NCBI GenBank assembly: GCA_963782185.1
Contig: CAWAJB010000025.1
Span: forward strand, 1-64,000
DNA: 64,000 bases
Origin: RYN-230 sp963782185
GTDB taxonomy: Bacteria > Actinomycetota > Actinomycetes > Streptosporangiales > Streptosporangiaceae
Direction: 5' to 3'
Below are positions 1 to 8,136 of the stretch, one piece after another. Numbering within the stretch: position 1 is the stretch's first letter; the number at the start of each line of letters is the position of its first letter. Both the position numbers and the translations under genes were made by a program. The notes beneath the pieces were generated by a model. That model did no database searches and was not told the origin of the DNA. It saw only the letters and a program-made list of their open reading frames with translations.

Positions 1-1
1 C

Positions 2-139
2 CAGGGGCAGACCACAGAGCGGCCGGCGACAGTCGCGAAGATCAGTGAGATCTTCGACATGGTGCGGGCCGAGGCGCTCCCCCGGGGTGCTTCCCGGGAC
101 TTGATCAGGAAAGTAACTGAAGAACAATGGACCACCTGA
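2..139 (+). CDS. C-terminal end of HTH/DUF5753-type regulator (partial)
   Basis: An open frame enters from the left edge and stops at a TGA at 137-139. It encodes about 45 residues, including EIFDMVRAEALPRGASRD and ending EEQWTT. The pattern of a short helix with 'RAEAL..xxSR.LI' is what the end of actinomycete XRE/DUF5753 regulators looks like, and these are nearly always followed by a DUF397 gene, as here, with a 13-base overlap. The DNA-binding domain lies outside the window, so the family call rests on the C-terminal pattern and the neighbour only. Confidence 0.6.
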   Translation, partial: QGQTTERPATVAKISEIFDMVRAEALPRGASRDLIRKVTEEQWTT

Positions 140-333
140 GCAACGTCACTTGGCGCAAGAGCAGTTACAGCGGCGGCAACGGCGGCGACTGCGTCGAGGT
201 CGCCGTGCTGCCCGACAACAACCGCGCGGTCCGCGACTCGAAGGACCCCGACGGGCCGAAGCTCGTGTTCGCTACCGCGACGTGGCGGGCTTTCGCCGCG
301 GCCGTGAAGGCCGAAGGCTTCGACCTCGGCTGA
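127..333 (+). CDS. DUF397 domain protein
   Basis: A 68-residue protein with the DUF397 signature: W-RKSSYSGGNGGDCVEVA near the start, an AVRDSKDPDGP block in the middle and W..F..AVKAEGFD at the end. The ATG lies inside the end of the upstream HTH/DUF5753 frame, so the two are translationally coupled. Such pairs are found in many copies in Streptomyces and relatives. Some DUF397 proteins (for example partners of BldB-like or Scr regulators) act as small partners of the cognate HTH protein in a toxin-antitoxin-like or developmental role. The specific job here is unknown. Confidence 0.9.
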   Translation: MDHLSNVTWRKSSYSGGNGGDCVEVAVLPDNNRAVRDSKDPDGPKLVFATATWRAFAAAVKAEGFDLG

Positions 334-348
334 GACCGCCCAGACCAG

Positions 349-1857
349 CTACTGCGTCGGGCCCCGTGGGCGCGATGGTCCTTGCCTCGGAACCGGCCGG
401 GCTCCTGGCTGACTGTGTGCTTCGCCCGGCGAGCCGGGTCCGGGCCGGAAGGTGCCAGGTGGGAATGGGAACTCGGCTTGGCTGCGCTCAGCTGAGGTAC
501 GGGCCCGGGTGCGTCTGCTCGATGGCAGGGTGACGTAGCCGGGCATGGCGGCCCGCAGATGTTCGGCCGCCCGGCGGGCGGCAGCGGCCTGGGCAGCGAG
601 GCGCTGGGCTTCCCGCAGCTCGGCGATGGCTTCGGCGAGCTTGGCGAAGCGCATGAGCAGCGTCGACTCGGCGAGCGGCACGTCCGCCACGGACGGGAGG
701 GTGGCCAGTAGCCGGGCCGTCCGGCGCAGGTTGTTCCCCGGCTGACCCGGGGCGGGAATCCGGCCGTATGGGGCGCGGGCGGCGCGGTCATAGGAGTCGG
801 CGGCCTGGCGGAGTACCCGGCTGCCCAGCGCGGCCGCGGCGGCATGCAAGGTGTCGGCTGCGGCCCAGGCGGCGTCGGCGGCCACTGCCGGGTCAGTGGC
901 AATGACGTTCCGGATCTGCTCCGCAGCACCCGCCGCCGTGCGCGCAGCGTGCTCCCAGATCGCGGCTCGTTCTGCTGCGGTAAATCGGTCGCCTAGGCGA
1001 GGACCAGTGGCTTCCCAGCGGGAGCGGAGCTTGGGCACGGTCAGGTCCGCCGCGAGCTTGCCGCCGCCGAACCAGACCGGGCCACCCGCCCGGGTGGTGT
1101 CGTGCGGCAACGCGACCGCATAGCCGGTGATCTCGCCGGGGTTGCGCGTGCTGAACCGCTTGCGGACCAGGACGCCAGCCTGGTCCAGGCGGACGAAGAA
1201 CTCCTGCTCGCTGGACGCCCCGGCGGCGGCGGTGCTGACGGCGCGCCGGAGCGTGATCCGGGGTGCTTCGGGCAGTCCGCGGCGGCGCGCTTTTTCCGAC
1301 TCGGGCCGGGTCGGGCGGCGCGCTGCGGTCCGGTCCCGCGGAGCGGTCCGGCGCAGCCCGAACCGTTGCTCCGCGTCCCGGCAGGCCTCGCCGACGAGGT
1401 AGTAGTCGTTCCAGGTCTGGGGCCGCGTCCCGTCTTGGCGGGCCAGCATGGCCACGAGGTGGATGTGATCCGGGGCGTGCCGGACCGCGATCCACCGGAC
1501 GGCGTCGTCCTCCTGGCCGTACGGGGCCAGGCCGGTACGGTGCATGATCTCGCAGGCCACCCGTGCCCACTCATCATCGGAAAGGATCCGGTCCTCCGGG
1601 GCAGCCCGGACGGAGCAGTGCCATACGGGGCGAGGCGATCCGCGCCGACCGAGGGCGTCGTGGGGCTGCTGCAGCAGGCCGGCCAGCTCGCGGAAGTCGC
1701 GGCGGCCGTTTTCTCGGAGAGGTGGTTCCAGCTCAGCGGGGTGACGCCATCCGGCGACGATGTGCGGGTCCGTGTGCTCCGCCTCGCGACCCGGGCCGAA
1801 CAAGTAGTAGATCAGCCCGGTAACACGCTGGCCGTGCGGGCTGACTTTGCCGATCAT
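349..1857 (-). CDS. Relaxase/mobilisation nuclease
   Basis: A 502-residue protein that should nick plasmid or element DNA at oriT and stay bound for conjugative transfer. The N-terminal third carries the three-histidine metal motif (H127-x3-H131-x-H133 in RHAPDHIHLVAML), typical of MobA/relaxase families, with YYLF near residues 17-20 as a possible active-site tyrosine region. The C-terminal half is rich in Ala, Arg and Glu and predicted helical. Its ATG overlaps the stop of the upstream mobC-like gene, so the two form one unit transcribed leftward. No type IV secretion genes are visible, so transfer would need helper functions. Fragments of the same family lie at 11.3 kb and 19.3 kb. Confidence 0.85.
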   Translation of the reverse strand: MIGKVSPHGQRVTGLIYYLFGPGREAEHTDPHIVAGWRHPAELEPPLRENGRRDFRELAGLLQQPHDALGRRGSPRPVWHCSVRAAPEDRILSDDEWARVACEIMHRTGLAPYGQEDDAVRWIAVRHAPDHIHLVAMLARQDGTRPQTWNDYYLVGEACRDAEQRFGLRRTAPRDRTAARRPTRPESEKARRRGLPEAPRITLRRAVSTAAAGASSEQEFFVRLDQAGVLVRKRFSTRNPGEITGYAVALPHDTTRAGGPVWFGGGKLAADLTVPKLRSRWEATGPRLGDRFTAAERAAIWEHAARTAAGAAEQIRNVIATDPAVAADAAWAAADTLHAAAAALGSRVLRQAADSYDRAARAPYGRIPAPGQPGNNLRRTARLLATLPSVADVPLAESTLLMRFAKLAEAIAELREAQRLAAQAAAARRAAEHLRAAMPGYVTLPSSRRTRARTSAERSQAEFPFPPGTFRPGPGSPGEAHSQPGARPVPRQGPSRPRGPTQ

Positions 1858-2276
1858 TGCCGGATCCGCCTCCGCACTTCCTCGGCGGCCTGGTCGAGGA
1901 GTCGGGCCCGGCGAACGCTCTCGGCGGCGTACGGGAGCAGGTCGCCACTGTGCTGGCCGGTGGCGTTGAGCTTGGCCACGGCCTGGTTCAGGTTGACGCC
2001 AATGCGGCGGACCAGCACCGCAGCCCGCATGAACTCGCCTAGCGCCTCCCGCAGCGGGAACTCGCCGGGGCTTGTGCCAGTGCGGGCGGCGGCCAGCACG
2101 ATCTGTGCCGCGTACGCGCCCTTGGCCAGCCCGGCCCGCTCAGCTGCAGCGCCAACCTGAGCGAATTCTTCCTCGCTGAGATCGAACCGCACCGTGCGCG
2201 GGCGCTTCACCTGCTGGCGTGACCGGCGCCGTGGCCGCGCGCTTGCCAGTGACGGAATGTGCTGCTGGCTGTCCAT
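1854..2276 (-). CDS. MobC-like relaxosome accessory protein
   Basis: A 140-residue basic protein with the ribbon-helix-helix style start VRFDLSEEEFAQVGAAAERAG and the family motif VLVRRIGVNLNQAVAKLNATG, typical of bacterial MobC relaxosome proteins. It probably binds oriT DNA and helps the relaxase open it. It is the first gene of a two-gene leftward unit and overlaps the relaxase start by 4 bases. The stretch of about 380 bases upstream has no gene and is where oriT would be expected. Confidence 0.85.
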   Translation of the reverse strand: MDSQQHIPSLASARPRRRSRQQVKRPRTVRFDLSEEEFAQVGAAAERAGLAKGAYAAQIVLAAARTGTSPGEFPLREALGEFMRAAVLVRRIGVNLNQAVAKLNATGQHSGDLLPYAAESVRRARLLDQAAEEVRRRIRQ

Positions 2277-2655
2277 GACTCGTGCGCCGCCCTGTTGCCT
2301 GCCGCCAATTTGTTCTCACTGCCATTTATTAGCTGCCATCATCAGGCGGGAGCCTTCATATGACAGCTGGTATGGCCATTGTGCAATGACGGACCGCGCC
2401 GGTCCAGAGCTAGCAGAACGTTAGGCTATATCTTGCTTCTTCGTCTGCCGCCAGATTCTATTAGATGAGTATCATTCTCTAGGCGAATTGAGCGACTTAC
2501 ATTCAAGCTGATAGAGTCAAGACTTGGTTCGGTGAGGTCTGGCTATGTTCAGCACAGTTGCCGTTGTTCTCCGCTAGAACCGTGCGTCTCTTGCCAGGAA
2601 CGACTGTGCGAGTTACGTTCCCCCCAAGAGCTAGCTGCCAATCGTCAGCGGGTGT
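2277..2655. other. Gene-free spacer upstream of mobC; possible oriT
   Basis: No convincing gene lies here. The stretch is clearly richer in A+T than its neighbours (for example around 2425-2500) and sits directly upstream of mobC-relaxase, the usual place for oriT and the mob promoter. Two small structures can be seen: a 9-base imperfect inverted repeat (2331-2339 AGCTGCCAT with 2360-2368 ATGACAGCT) and a short palindrome CATTG-TG-CAATG at 2377-2388. Both are short enough to be chance, so oriT is an inference from position. The right part must also hold the promoter of the Mrr-like gene. Confidence 0.35.
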
Positions 2656-4242
2656 GTGATGACGCGTGGTTCGGGTTCGTCAGGGTCGTACGGGGACTGG
2701 GAGAGGGAGCGTCGAGCGCAGCAGCGAGCCGAGGAACAGGCGGCGCGCTTACGAGAGCAGCAGCGCAAGGCTCGTGAGCGCGAGCGTGCGGCGCGGGAGG
2801 CGACGGACCGAGACAAGGAAGCGGCGGTCAAGACCCGCGCTATCGAGCGTCGGGTAACAGAACTGGAGAGCTTGCTGCAATCGTCGCTCTCGCGAGATCC
2901 CCGGATCAGCCTCGACTCTCTGCGACAGCGCGCGACTGTTCCTCCTCTTGACCTTGGCCAACTGGGAATCCCTCTGCCATCTCCTGCGTGGGTGGACTTT
3001 GAGCCCGAACCACCACGGGGCATCCGCCGCGTGTTCGGTGGCCAGCTACGCTACGAAGCTGCCGTAGACATGGCTCAGGAAGCGTTCCGGCAGGCCGAGG
3101 AAGATCATCAGCGCCGCGAAGTCGAACGGCGCAGGCAGGTAGTCATAGCGCGTCGGGAGCATGAGCGCCAGGTCGCCGAGGCGGAACGTGAGGTCGCTCA
3201 GCACAACGCTCAAGTCGAGCAGATGGCTCAAGGCCTCCGCAACATGGATCGCTTTGCGGTCAGCGAGTACGTGCAGATCGTTCTGGATCGCTCACCCTAT
3301 CCGGCAGGATTCCCGGCCGAACGCAGCGCCGGTTACGTGCCAGAATCTTCACTGTTGGCCGTGGAGTGGTATCTACCCCCGACCGAAGTCGTCCCAGACG
3401 AGAAGGCCTTCCGTCACGTGAAGATCCGCAAGGCCGTCGAGCCAACAGCCCGGCCACTAGCAGAGTCGAGGATGCTCTACCAGAGCGTGATAGCCCAGAT
3501 AGCGCTCCGAACGGTTCGCGAGGTCTTCCAAGCCACTTCCGAAGACACAGTCAGCACCGTCGTATTCAACGGTCGCGTCCGCGCCGTTGATCCGCTGACG
3601 GGCCAAAAGATTCAGCCTCACCTCATCACGCTGCGGGCTACCCGGGAGCAGTTCTCACGGCTTGTGCTGGATGAGCCTAAGTTCAAGCCAGTCGAATGCG
3701 TGCGCAAGTACCTCTTTGCCGATGTCTCTCCGCATCCTGACGAGCTGATCCCTGTTGAGCCGGTCATGCCATATAGCATGGCTGACCCGCGGATCGTCGA
3801 GCCAGTTGACGTCATCTCCGACCTCGACAAGAGGCCCAACCTACTCGACTACAGCCCGAAGGAATTCGAAAACTTCATCCAGAACCTCTTCGCCAAGATG
3901 GGCTTCGATACCAAGCTGTACCGGGCCAGCGGCGACGGCGGAATCGATTGCATCGCTTACGATCCTCATCCGATCACCGGTGGAAAGTTCATCGTCCAGG
4001 CCAAGCTCTACACCCGTACGGTTCAGCCCACGCATGTACGCGACCTCTGGGGCACGGTGCAACATGAGGGAGCCACCAAAGGAATCATGATCACCACCTC
4101 CGGCTACGGTCCAGACAGCTACAAGTTCGCCGGCGGCAAGCCACTCAACCTAATCGACGGCAGCGGCCTGCTCTCCCTCTGCCAGCAGAACGGCATCCCT
4201 GCCCGCATCCTCGATCGTGGTAAGCCGAGGAACGCTCGGTGA
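2656..4242 (+). CDS. Mrr-type restriction endonuclease with long coiled-coil N-terminus
   Basis: A 528-residue protein. Residues 1-190 hold two charged, predicted coiled-coil blocks (RERERAAREATDRDKEAA and a second near 130-180). The C-terminal 130 residues are a PD-(D/E)xK Mrr-like nuclease: YSPKEFENFIQNLFAKMGF opens the domain, D431 lies in GDGGID and the catalytic strand is FIVQAK with Q448-x-K450, the 'QxK' variant common in Mrr. It should cleave DNA, probably modified foreign DNA, in the cytoplasm. No methyltransferase is next to it, as expected for a type IV-like enzyme. Either GTG 2656 or ATG 2659 could be the start. It lies beside an exonuclease and a HipA-type pair, which suggests a defence cassette. 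Confidence 0.8.
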   Translation: MMTRGSGSSGSYGDWERERRAQQRAEEQAARLREQQRKARERERAAREATDRDKEAAVKTRAIERRVTELESLLQSSLSRDPRISLDSLRQRATVPPLDLGQLGIPLPSPAWVDFEPEPPRGIRRVFGGQLRYEAAVDMAQEAFRQAEEDHQRREVERRRQVVIARREHERQVAEAEREVAQHNAQVEQMAQGLRNMDRFAVSEYVQIVLDRSPYPAGFPAERSAGYVPESSLLAVEWYLPPTEVVPDEKAFRHVKIRKAVEPTARPLAESRMLYQSVIAQIALRTVREVFQATSEDTVSTVVFNGRVRAVDPLTGQKIQPHLITLRATREQFSRLVLDEPKFKPVECVRKYLFADVSPHPDELIPVEPVMPYSMADPRIVEPVDVISDLDKRPNLLDYSPKEFENFIQNLFAKMGFDTKLYRASGDGGIDCIAYDPHPITGGKFIVQAKLYTRTVQPTHVRDLWGTVQHEGATKGIMITTSGYGPDSYKFAGGKPLNLIDGSGLLSLCQQNGIPARILDRGKPRNAR

Positions 4243-4393
4243 TCATTCAAGGGTGAGTTCACCCGCGCGTGAGCAGGATGTGGAGCTGCTCGCTGCCTGA
4301 ACACCGACGCGCCTGAGTGCCCTCAGTGCTTAGGTGCCCCAGAGCGCTGTGGGATGCTGCCCGCATGTCCACCTCCACGGAAGACACGCTCTG

Positions 4394-5026
4394 ATGTGTG
4401 CCCGGGGCCCGACCCAAGTCATGCGCGGTGATCTTCCGGCTGATCTGACAGCGGCCTACGCTGCTTCCGCTCGTATCGCCTGGGACGTTGAGACTACAGG
4501 CCTGGATTGGCGCAAAGACCGGCTCGGGACGTGTCAGCTCTTCGCTGAAGGTGTCGGCGTGGCCGTGGTCAGCATCGGTGGCGGCAGGCCTGACAGCTTG
4601 GTCGCCCTACTCGAGGATCCGGCGGTTGAGAAGATCTTTCACCACGCCCCTTTCGATTTGCGGTTCATGGTCCACACTTGGGGGATCCAGCCTTCCGCGA
4701 TCCGCTGTACGAAGGTGGCTTCGAAGCTTCTAGAACCGCATGTGCCGAACAATGCGCACAGTCTGCAAGAGCTTGTCTCTCGTTACCTTGGCGTGCGTCT
4801 AACGAAGGGTCAGGTCCGCACCAGCGATTGGATGGCGGCACGCCTGACCAATGAACAGCTGGAGTATGCAGCAGGTGACGTCTTGCACCTACCGGCGCTC
4901 CTGACAGCCATGACCAAGGCCTTGCAGGAGGCCGGGCTTACCCACCTCTACGACTCGTGCTGTGCGTTCCTGCCAGCGCGGGTCACGCTTGAACTCGGTG
5001 AGTATCCTGACGTTTTCGCCTACTGA
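4394..5026 (+). CDS. DEDDy 3'-5' exonuclease, RNase D-like
   Basis: Short exonuclease with the three DEDD motifs in order: Exo I IAWDVETTGLD (Asp and Glu), Exo II HHAPFDLRF (Asp) and Exo III YAAGDVLHL (Tyr-x3-Asp, the 'y' subtype). It should remove nucleotides from 3' ends of RNA or DNA with two metal ions. It contains only the nuclease domain and no HRDC domain, so it is not a housekeeping RNase D. The frame is open back to 4334; ATG 4394 is chosen because GGAAG lies about ten bases ahead of it, and ATG 4421 is also possible. The stop overlaps the convergent HIRAN gene by 7 bases. Confidence 0.75.
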   Translation: MCARGPTQVMRGDLPADLTAAYAASARIAWDVETTGLDWRKDRLGTCQLFAEGVGVAVVSIGGGRPDSLVALLEDPAVEKIFHHAPFDLRFMVHTWGIQPSAIRCTKVASKLLEPHVPNNAHSLQELVSRYLGVRLTKGQVRTSDWMAARLTNEQLEYAAGDVLHLPALLTAMTKALQEAGLTHLYDSCCAFLPARVTLELGEYPDVFAY

Positions 5027-5856
5027 TCGATAGCGCCGGTGGCTAGTAGCTCCCACCGCTCACCTGCAAAAAAGCGGAAGCCGGAGGCGGGTGCTGCTTG
5101 CAACCGTGCAAGCAGCCGCAGATGCCCAGGTGCATCCGGACCGTTGACGTGCTCAACAGTCACCTTCACATGTGCCCACTCCATGAGCTGGTGCAGGTCT
5201 TCTACGAGCAGATCAGGTATCCATCCGACTGGAACAAGTGGTGCTCCCATGACAACGATGGCCTGGGGGTTCTTGGGGTTCTCAGGCTCTGGGATGACAC
5301 CGAGTTCATCTCCGCGGCGCAGTCTCTGGAGAGTGTCTTCGACTTGTTCCCTGGTCACCTCGACACTGGTTCCGTTCAAGATCTTCGCGCCCTTGTGTGC
5401 GTGACGGAGGCCGTGGACTAGGAACAGGCAACGGATCTCGTCACCTTCGGTGACCGGCTCAGGAAAGAGTTGGATGGTGTCGCCCTCGCGACGTCCTTGC
5501 GATCGAGCGATCTGTTCCCATGGCGTGGGCTCGCCACCTAGACCTAGGTGCTCTACGTAGCGCTGGTAGTCGGGCCGCCGCGGGTCCATAGCCCGCTGGG
5601 CAAACAGTGGGAACAGATCTTCGGACTGATAGCTGGCATCTAGCTTCTCGAAGCCCAGCAGAGGCCGGAAGTCCTTGACTCGTAGTGCGTTGCGGATGTA
5701 GCCGAACCTGTAGCCATGACTGTCGCGCGTCAGGAAGCCGACAGGCTCGATTGATCGCTCCTCGGGATGCTGCCATGCAACAACTAGGCGGTGACCTGCT
5801 TCCACATCTCGGCCCTGGGGCTCGTGCGCGGTAGCCAGCACGTCATGCGCAGGCAT
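5020..5856 (-). CDS. HipA N-domain-like plus HIRAN domain protein
   Basis: 278 residues. Residues about 20-95 (VGFLTRDSHGYRFGYIRNAL ... ASYQSEDLFPLFAQR) resemble the N-terminal subdomain that precedes the kinase core in HipA, and which is a separate protein (HipS) in HipBST systems. Residues about 140-235 match a HIRAN domain (GVIPEPENPKNPQAIVVMG ... VGWIPDLL). HIRAN domains bind single-stranded DNA ends or damaged DNA in other proteins. It is translated right after, and overlaps by 14 bases, the HipA-like kinase gene, which itself lacks the N-terminal subdomain. I infer that the two proteins form one split complex in which this subunit restrains or targets the kinase. Confidence 0.65.
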   Translation of the reverse strand: MPAHDVLATAHEPQGRDVEAGHRLVVAWQHPEERSIEPVGFLTRDSHGYRFGYIRNALRVKDFRPLLGFEKLDASYQSEDLFPLFAQRAMDPRRPDYQRYVEHLGLGGEPTPWEQIARSQGRREGDTIQLFPEPVTEGDEIRCLFLVHGLRHAHKGAKILNGTSVEVTREQVEDTLQRLRRGDELGVIPEPENPKNPQAIVVMGAPLVPVGWIPDLLVEDLHQLMEWAHVKVTVEHVNGPDAPGHLRLLARLQAAPASGFRFFAGERWELLATGAIDQ

Positions 5857-6754
5857 TGAGAACCCCCATCCGGTTCACTTCAAGCAACCTCGCTGCAAAC
5901 ATACGTGCCGGGTCAGACATTCTTGGCACGCGCGCCAGCAGATGCCGCACGTCATCATCGCTGACCCGCCTAAGCTGGTCGGGCCAGTAGGCCCGAGCCT
6001 CGCGCGACGCGAGGTGCAGAGCGGTGGCTGCCGCCGTCGCTAGCCCCGGTCGGCCCTCGAATCGGTTCGCTCTGCCTCTCGCACACCAGCGCACGACACC
6101 GTCTGGCGTACCTAGCAGTGCCTCACGCCTGACGTCCTGCTCGTTGAAGGCAAGGCTGCTGGCATGATCGTAGGAACCGCTCAGTCTCGTTGGTCCTGCT
6201 GCTGCTGTGATTGGGCTGAGTACGGACCAGTTGTTGTCGTGGCGGTCTTGGTTCGCGATCCAGGCATCGAAGACCACATAACCAGCAAATACATCGAAGG
6301 CAGAGGCTTCGAATGGCAGTTCGCACCCCGGCGGAGGCATAGCACCGCTCAGAACGTCACATATGTTTTCGAGTGAGTGGCCTGGATGCAGCTTGCCCTT
6401 GCTGTGATGCATGTAACCTGGTGAGTGGGCCGTCTCCAAGACAACCTGCCCAGGTTGCATCTGGTACTCGTCAGGTCGTAGGTTCGCGGAAATCAATCCC
6501 ACCAGGCCGTCTCGGACAGCGAGTTCGATCTTTGCGCAGGGGATACCGATCAGGCCAGCTAGGTGCGATGCGGCCTTCTCGGCCCAGTCCTCGCCATGGA
6601 TGTGCCCGTTCTTGATCGTTACAGACTTGAACAGCCATCGTTGGCTCGTACCCGGCTGCTCGAGCCAGAACTTCGCTTCGGCCCCAGATGTCTCCACATT
6701 AGTGATCTCCCACGCGGTGGCATCGATGATGGGGAACGGCGAATCCACAGGCAC
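5843..6754 (-). CDS. HipA-type Ser/Thr kinase (core only, HipT-like)
   Basis: A 303-residue HipA-fold kinase. The visible landmarks are the Lys-bearing strand RWLFKSV, the helix EDWAEKAASHLAGLIGIP (matching the HipA 'adEi..a.llGip' block), the catalytic loop DAWIANQDRHDNNW (Asp and Asn of HipA kinases) and SYDHASSLAF as the metal-binding 'D-x-x' site. It lacks the HipA N-terminal subdomain; the next gene supplies something like it. In HipA and HipT the kinase phosphorylates an aminoacyl-tRNA synthetase and stops growth. The target here is unknown. No small HipB-like HTH gene is next to it, so if this is a toxin the antitoxin is either the HIRAN protein or elsewhere. Confidence 0.75.
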   Translation of the reverse strand: MPVDSPFPIIDATAWEITNVETSGAEAKFWLEQPGTSQRWLFKSVTIKNGHIHGEDWAEKAASHLAGLIGIPCAKIELAVRDGLVGLISANLRPDEYQMQPGQVVLETAHSPGYMHHSKGKLHPGHSLENICDVLSGAMPPPGCELPFEASAFDVFAGYVVFDAWIANQDRHDNNWSVLSPITAAAGPTRLSGSYDHASSLAFNEQDVRREALLGTPDGVVRWCARGRANRFEGRPGLATAAATALHLASREARAYWPDQLRRVSDDDVRHLLARVPRMSDPARMFAARLLEVNRMGVLNACA

Positions 6755-6911
6755 ACTCCGGTAGCCTACGGGGCGCGCAGCCTCGGCAGTCTGTGGACAC
6801 TCGGTGCCACGCGTTGAACTCGGGTCAGGATTCCAGTGCGGGTCTCTAAATCGGAGTCAAGAGAGCTGGGCAGCTAAGGTCTGGATCAGTGAGGTCTGGC
6901 AATAAGGCGAA

Positions 6912-7790
6912 TTACGACCAGCTGGCCTGCTCGGCCTCGGGCGCGTCGCCGACCCGGTACAAGGCCTGGGCTAGGTGGCCGATCAGGGTGTCGTGGTGGG
7001 CCGAGCCGACAGGTGACCGCTCGACGGCCTGGCGGAGCAGCTCCGCAGCCGCCCTCGGGGCCTCAGCCACCAGGAACGGCGCTGTCTCGACCAGCCAGTG
7101 CAGGATCCACTCGTCCATCTGCTCCGCTGCGTCGCCGGGCCCGCAGACCGTTCGGAGCAACTGCCGGGCCACCCGGTCAGTAGGCGCATCCGCGTCGGCG
7201 AGCGTCCGGGCCACCTCGCGGTGCCAGGTAGCCCGTACCGGGGCTGGGATCTCCTCGTACAGGGCTGACCAGATCATCGGATCCTGGAACCCCAGAGTGT
7301 TACCTGACTCACCAAGCACGCCCGCAGCACATGCCGCCGCAACGGCCGGGACGAGGTCAGCGATGCCTCGGCCGAGCACGGTAGCTAGGTCCGGCACCGT
7401 AAAGTCGACACCCAGCAGGGCGGCGGCGCGCAGTACCTCGCGTACCGATGACGGCACGAAGCGCAGCCGGTCGACGATGGCCCCGGACACAGAACCCGGC
7501 CCACGGCCGCTGGTGAGTTCCGCGGGTCCGCTCTGGGAAGTAGTGGCGCGGGCTGCGAAACGACCGCGAAGTCCCTCGAAGAGCGCGACCTCTAGCTGTT
7601 CGGCTACCCAGAACGGACGCTCGATCCTTGGCACTGCGTATAGCTCGCCGAGCAGTTCTTGGCGTCGAGGATGATCTCTGCGGTAGAACAGCACGATCAT
7701 GCGTAGCACGGTGCCAGGAGCAAATCCGAACAGAAGTATGGCGATGCTAAGTGTCGGCCAGGGCAGGAGCCTAAAGATGATGGCAGTCAT
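6912..7790 (-). CDS. Chimeric ORF: PadR-linked membrane protein head fused to MalT/LuxR-type tail
   Basis: 292 residues in two unlike halves. Residues 1-75 have one hydrophobic segment (about 5-35) followed by FYRRDHPRRQELLGELYAV and IERPFWVAEQLEVALFEGL, the pattern of small membrane proteins usually encoded after PadR genes in actinomycetes. From about residue 105 the sequence (VREVLRAAALLGVDFTVPDL, then VRATWHREVARTLADADAP) looks like the helical region after the ATPase core of large LuxR/MalT-type regulators. The join, around residues 77-104, has no recognisable motif. The start overlaps the PadR stop, so the pair is coupled. Most likely a deletion fusion; whether it makes a useful protein is unknown. 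Confidence 0.55.
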   Translation of the reverse strand: MTAIIFRLLPWPTLSIAILLFGFAPGTVLRMIVLFYRRDHPRRQELLGELYAVPRIERPFWVAEQLEVALFEGLRGRFAARATTSQSGPAELTSGRGPGSVSGAIVDRLRFVPSSVREVLRAAALLGVDFTVPDLATVLGRGIADLVPAVAAACAAGVLGESGNTLGFQDPMIWSALYEEIPAPVRATWHREVARTLADADAPTDRVARQLLRTVCGPGDAAEQMDEWILHWLVETAPFLVAEAPRAAAELLRQAVERSPVGSAHHDTLIGHLAQALYRVGDAPEAEQASWS

Positions 7791-8116
7791 CAGGTCGCCA
7801 TCCTGGTGATCTCGGAAGCCGTGATCGGTTGGAACCTCGCGTCACGCCGTGCCTGAACAAGCATCGCGCCCAGTGCTGACTTGCCCGAGTCGGTCAGTTC
7901 GTAGTAGCGACGCGGTGGACGCTTGGCCTTGCCTGCCTGTGCTTGGGCCTCCCAGCCATCGACTAGCCAGCCATCGTCAAGCATCCGCTGCAAGATCGGA
8001 TACATGACGCCAGAACGCACACCGGACAGCTTGGACAGCTTGTAACCCCAATGCCGTCCGCTGGCGTCACTCATCAGGGCCGCAGCTACCTGCACCAGCG
8101 AGTAGGTGATCCGCAT
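7790..8116 (-). CDS. PadR family transcriptional regulator
   Basis: A 108-residue winged-helix regulator. The PadR core is clear: GYKLSKLSGVRSGVMYPILQRM for the recognition helix region, and RRYYELTDSGKSALGAML for the wing and following helix. PadR proteins repress their own operon and often a neighbouring transporter or membrane protein in response to small molecules. It is the first gene of a two-gene leftward unit with the chimeric membrane-protein gene, and a short palindrome (8125-8136) lies 9 bases before its start codon, fitting autoregulation. Confidence 0.85.
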   Translation of the reverse strand: MRITYSLVQVAAALMSDASGRHWGYKLSKLSGVRSGVMYPILQRMLDDGWLVDGWEAQAQAGKAKRPPRRYYELTDSGKSALGAMLVQARRDARFQPITASEITRMAT

Positions 8117-8124
8117 GCGCTCTA

Positions 8125-8136
8125 ACCTACATAGGT
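8125..8136. promoter_or_regulatory. Putative PadR operator
   Basis: ACCTA-CA-TAGGT, a short inverted repeat immediately upstream of the padR start codon. The position and TAGGT/ACCTA arms fit self-regulation by the encoded PadR protein; binding is inferred. Confidence 0.5.

Noticed and set aside
1102..2160. 352-codon plus-strand frame over the relaxase and mobC genes
   Set aside because: Opposite-strand shadow of two genes with clear motifs; composition is Arg/Pro/Ala noise.
2656..4242. Modification methyltransferase partner for the Mrr-type nuclease
   Set aside because: None of the neighbouring genes has methylase motifs; the only methyltransferase (13217-14038) is a small-molecule type 9 kb away.
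4251..4264. Palindrome GGGTGAGTTCACCC after the Mrr gene as terminator
   Set aside because: Stem of six bases without a T-run; too weak to call a terminator.
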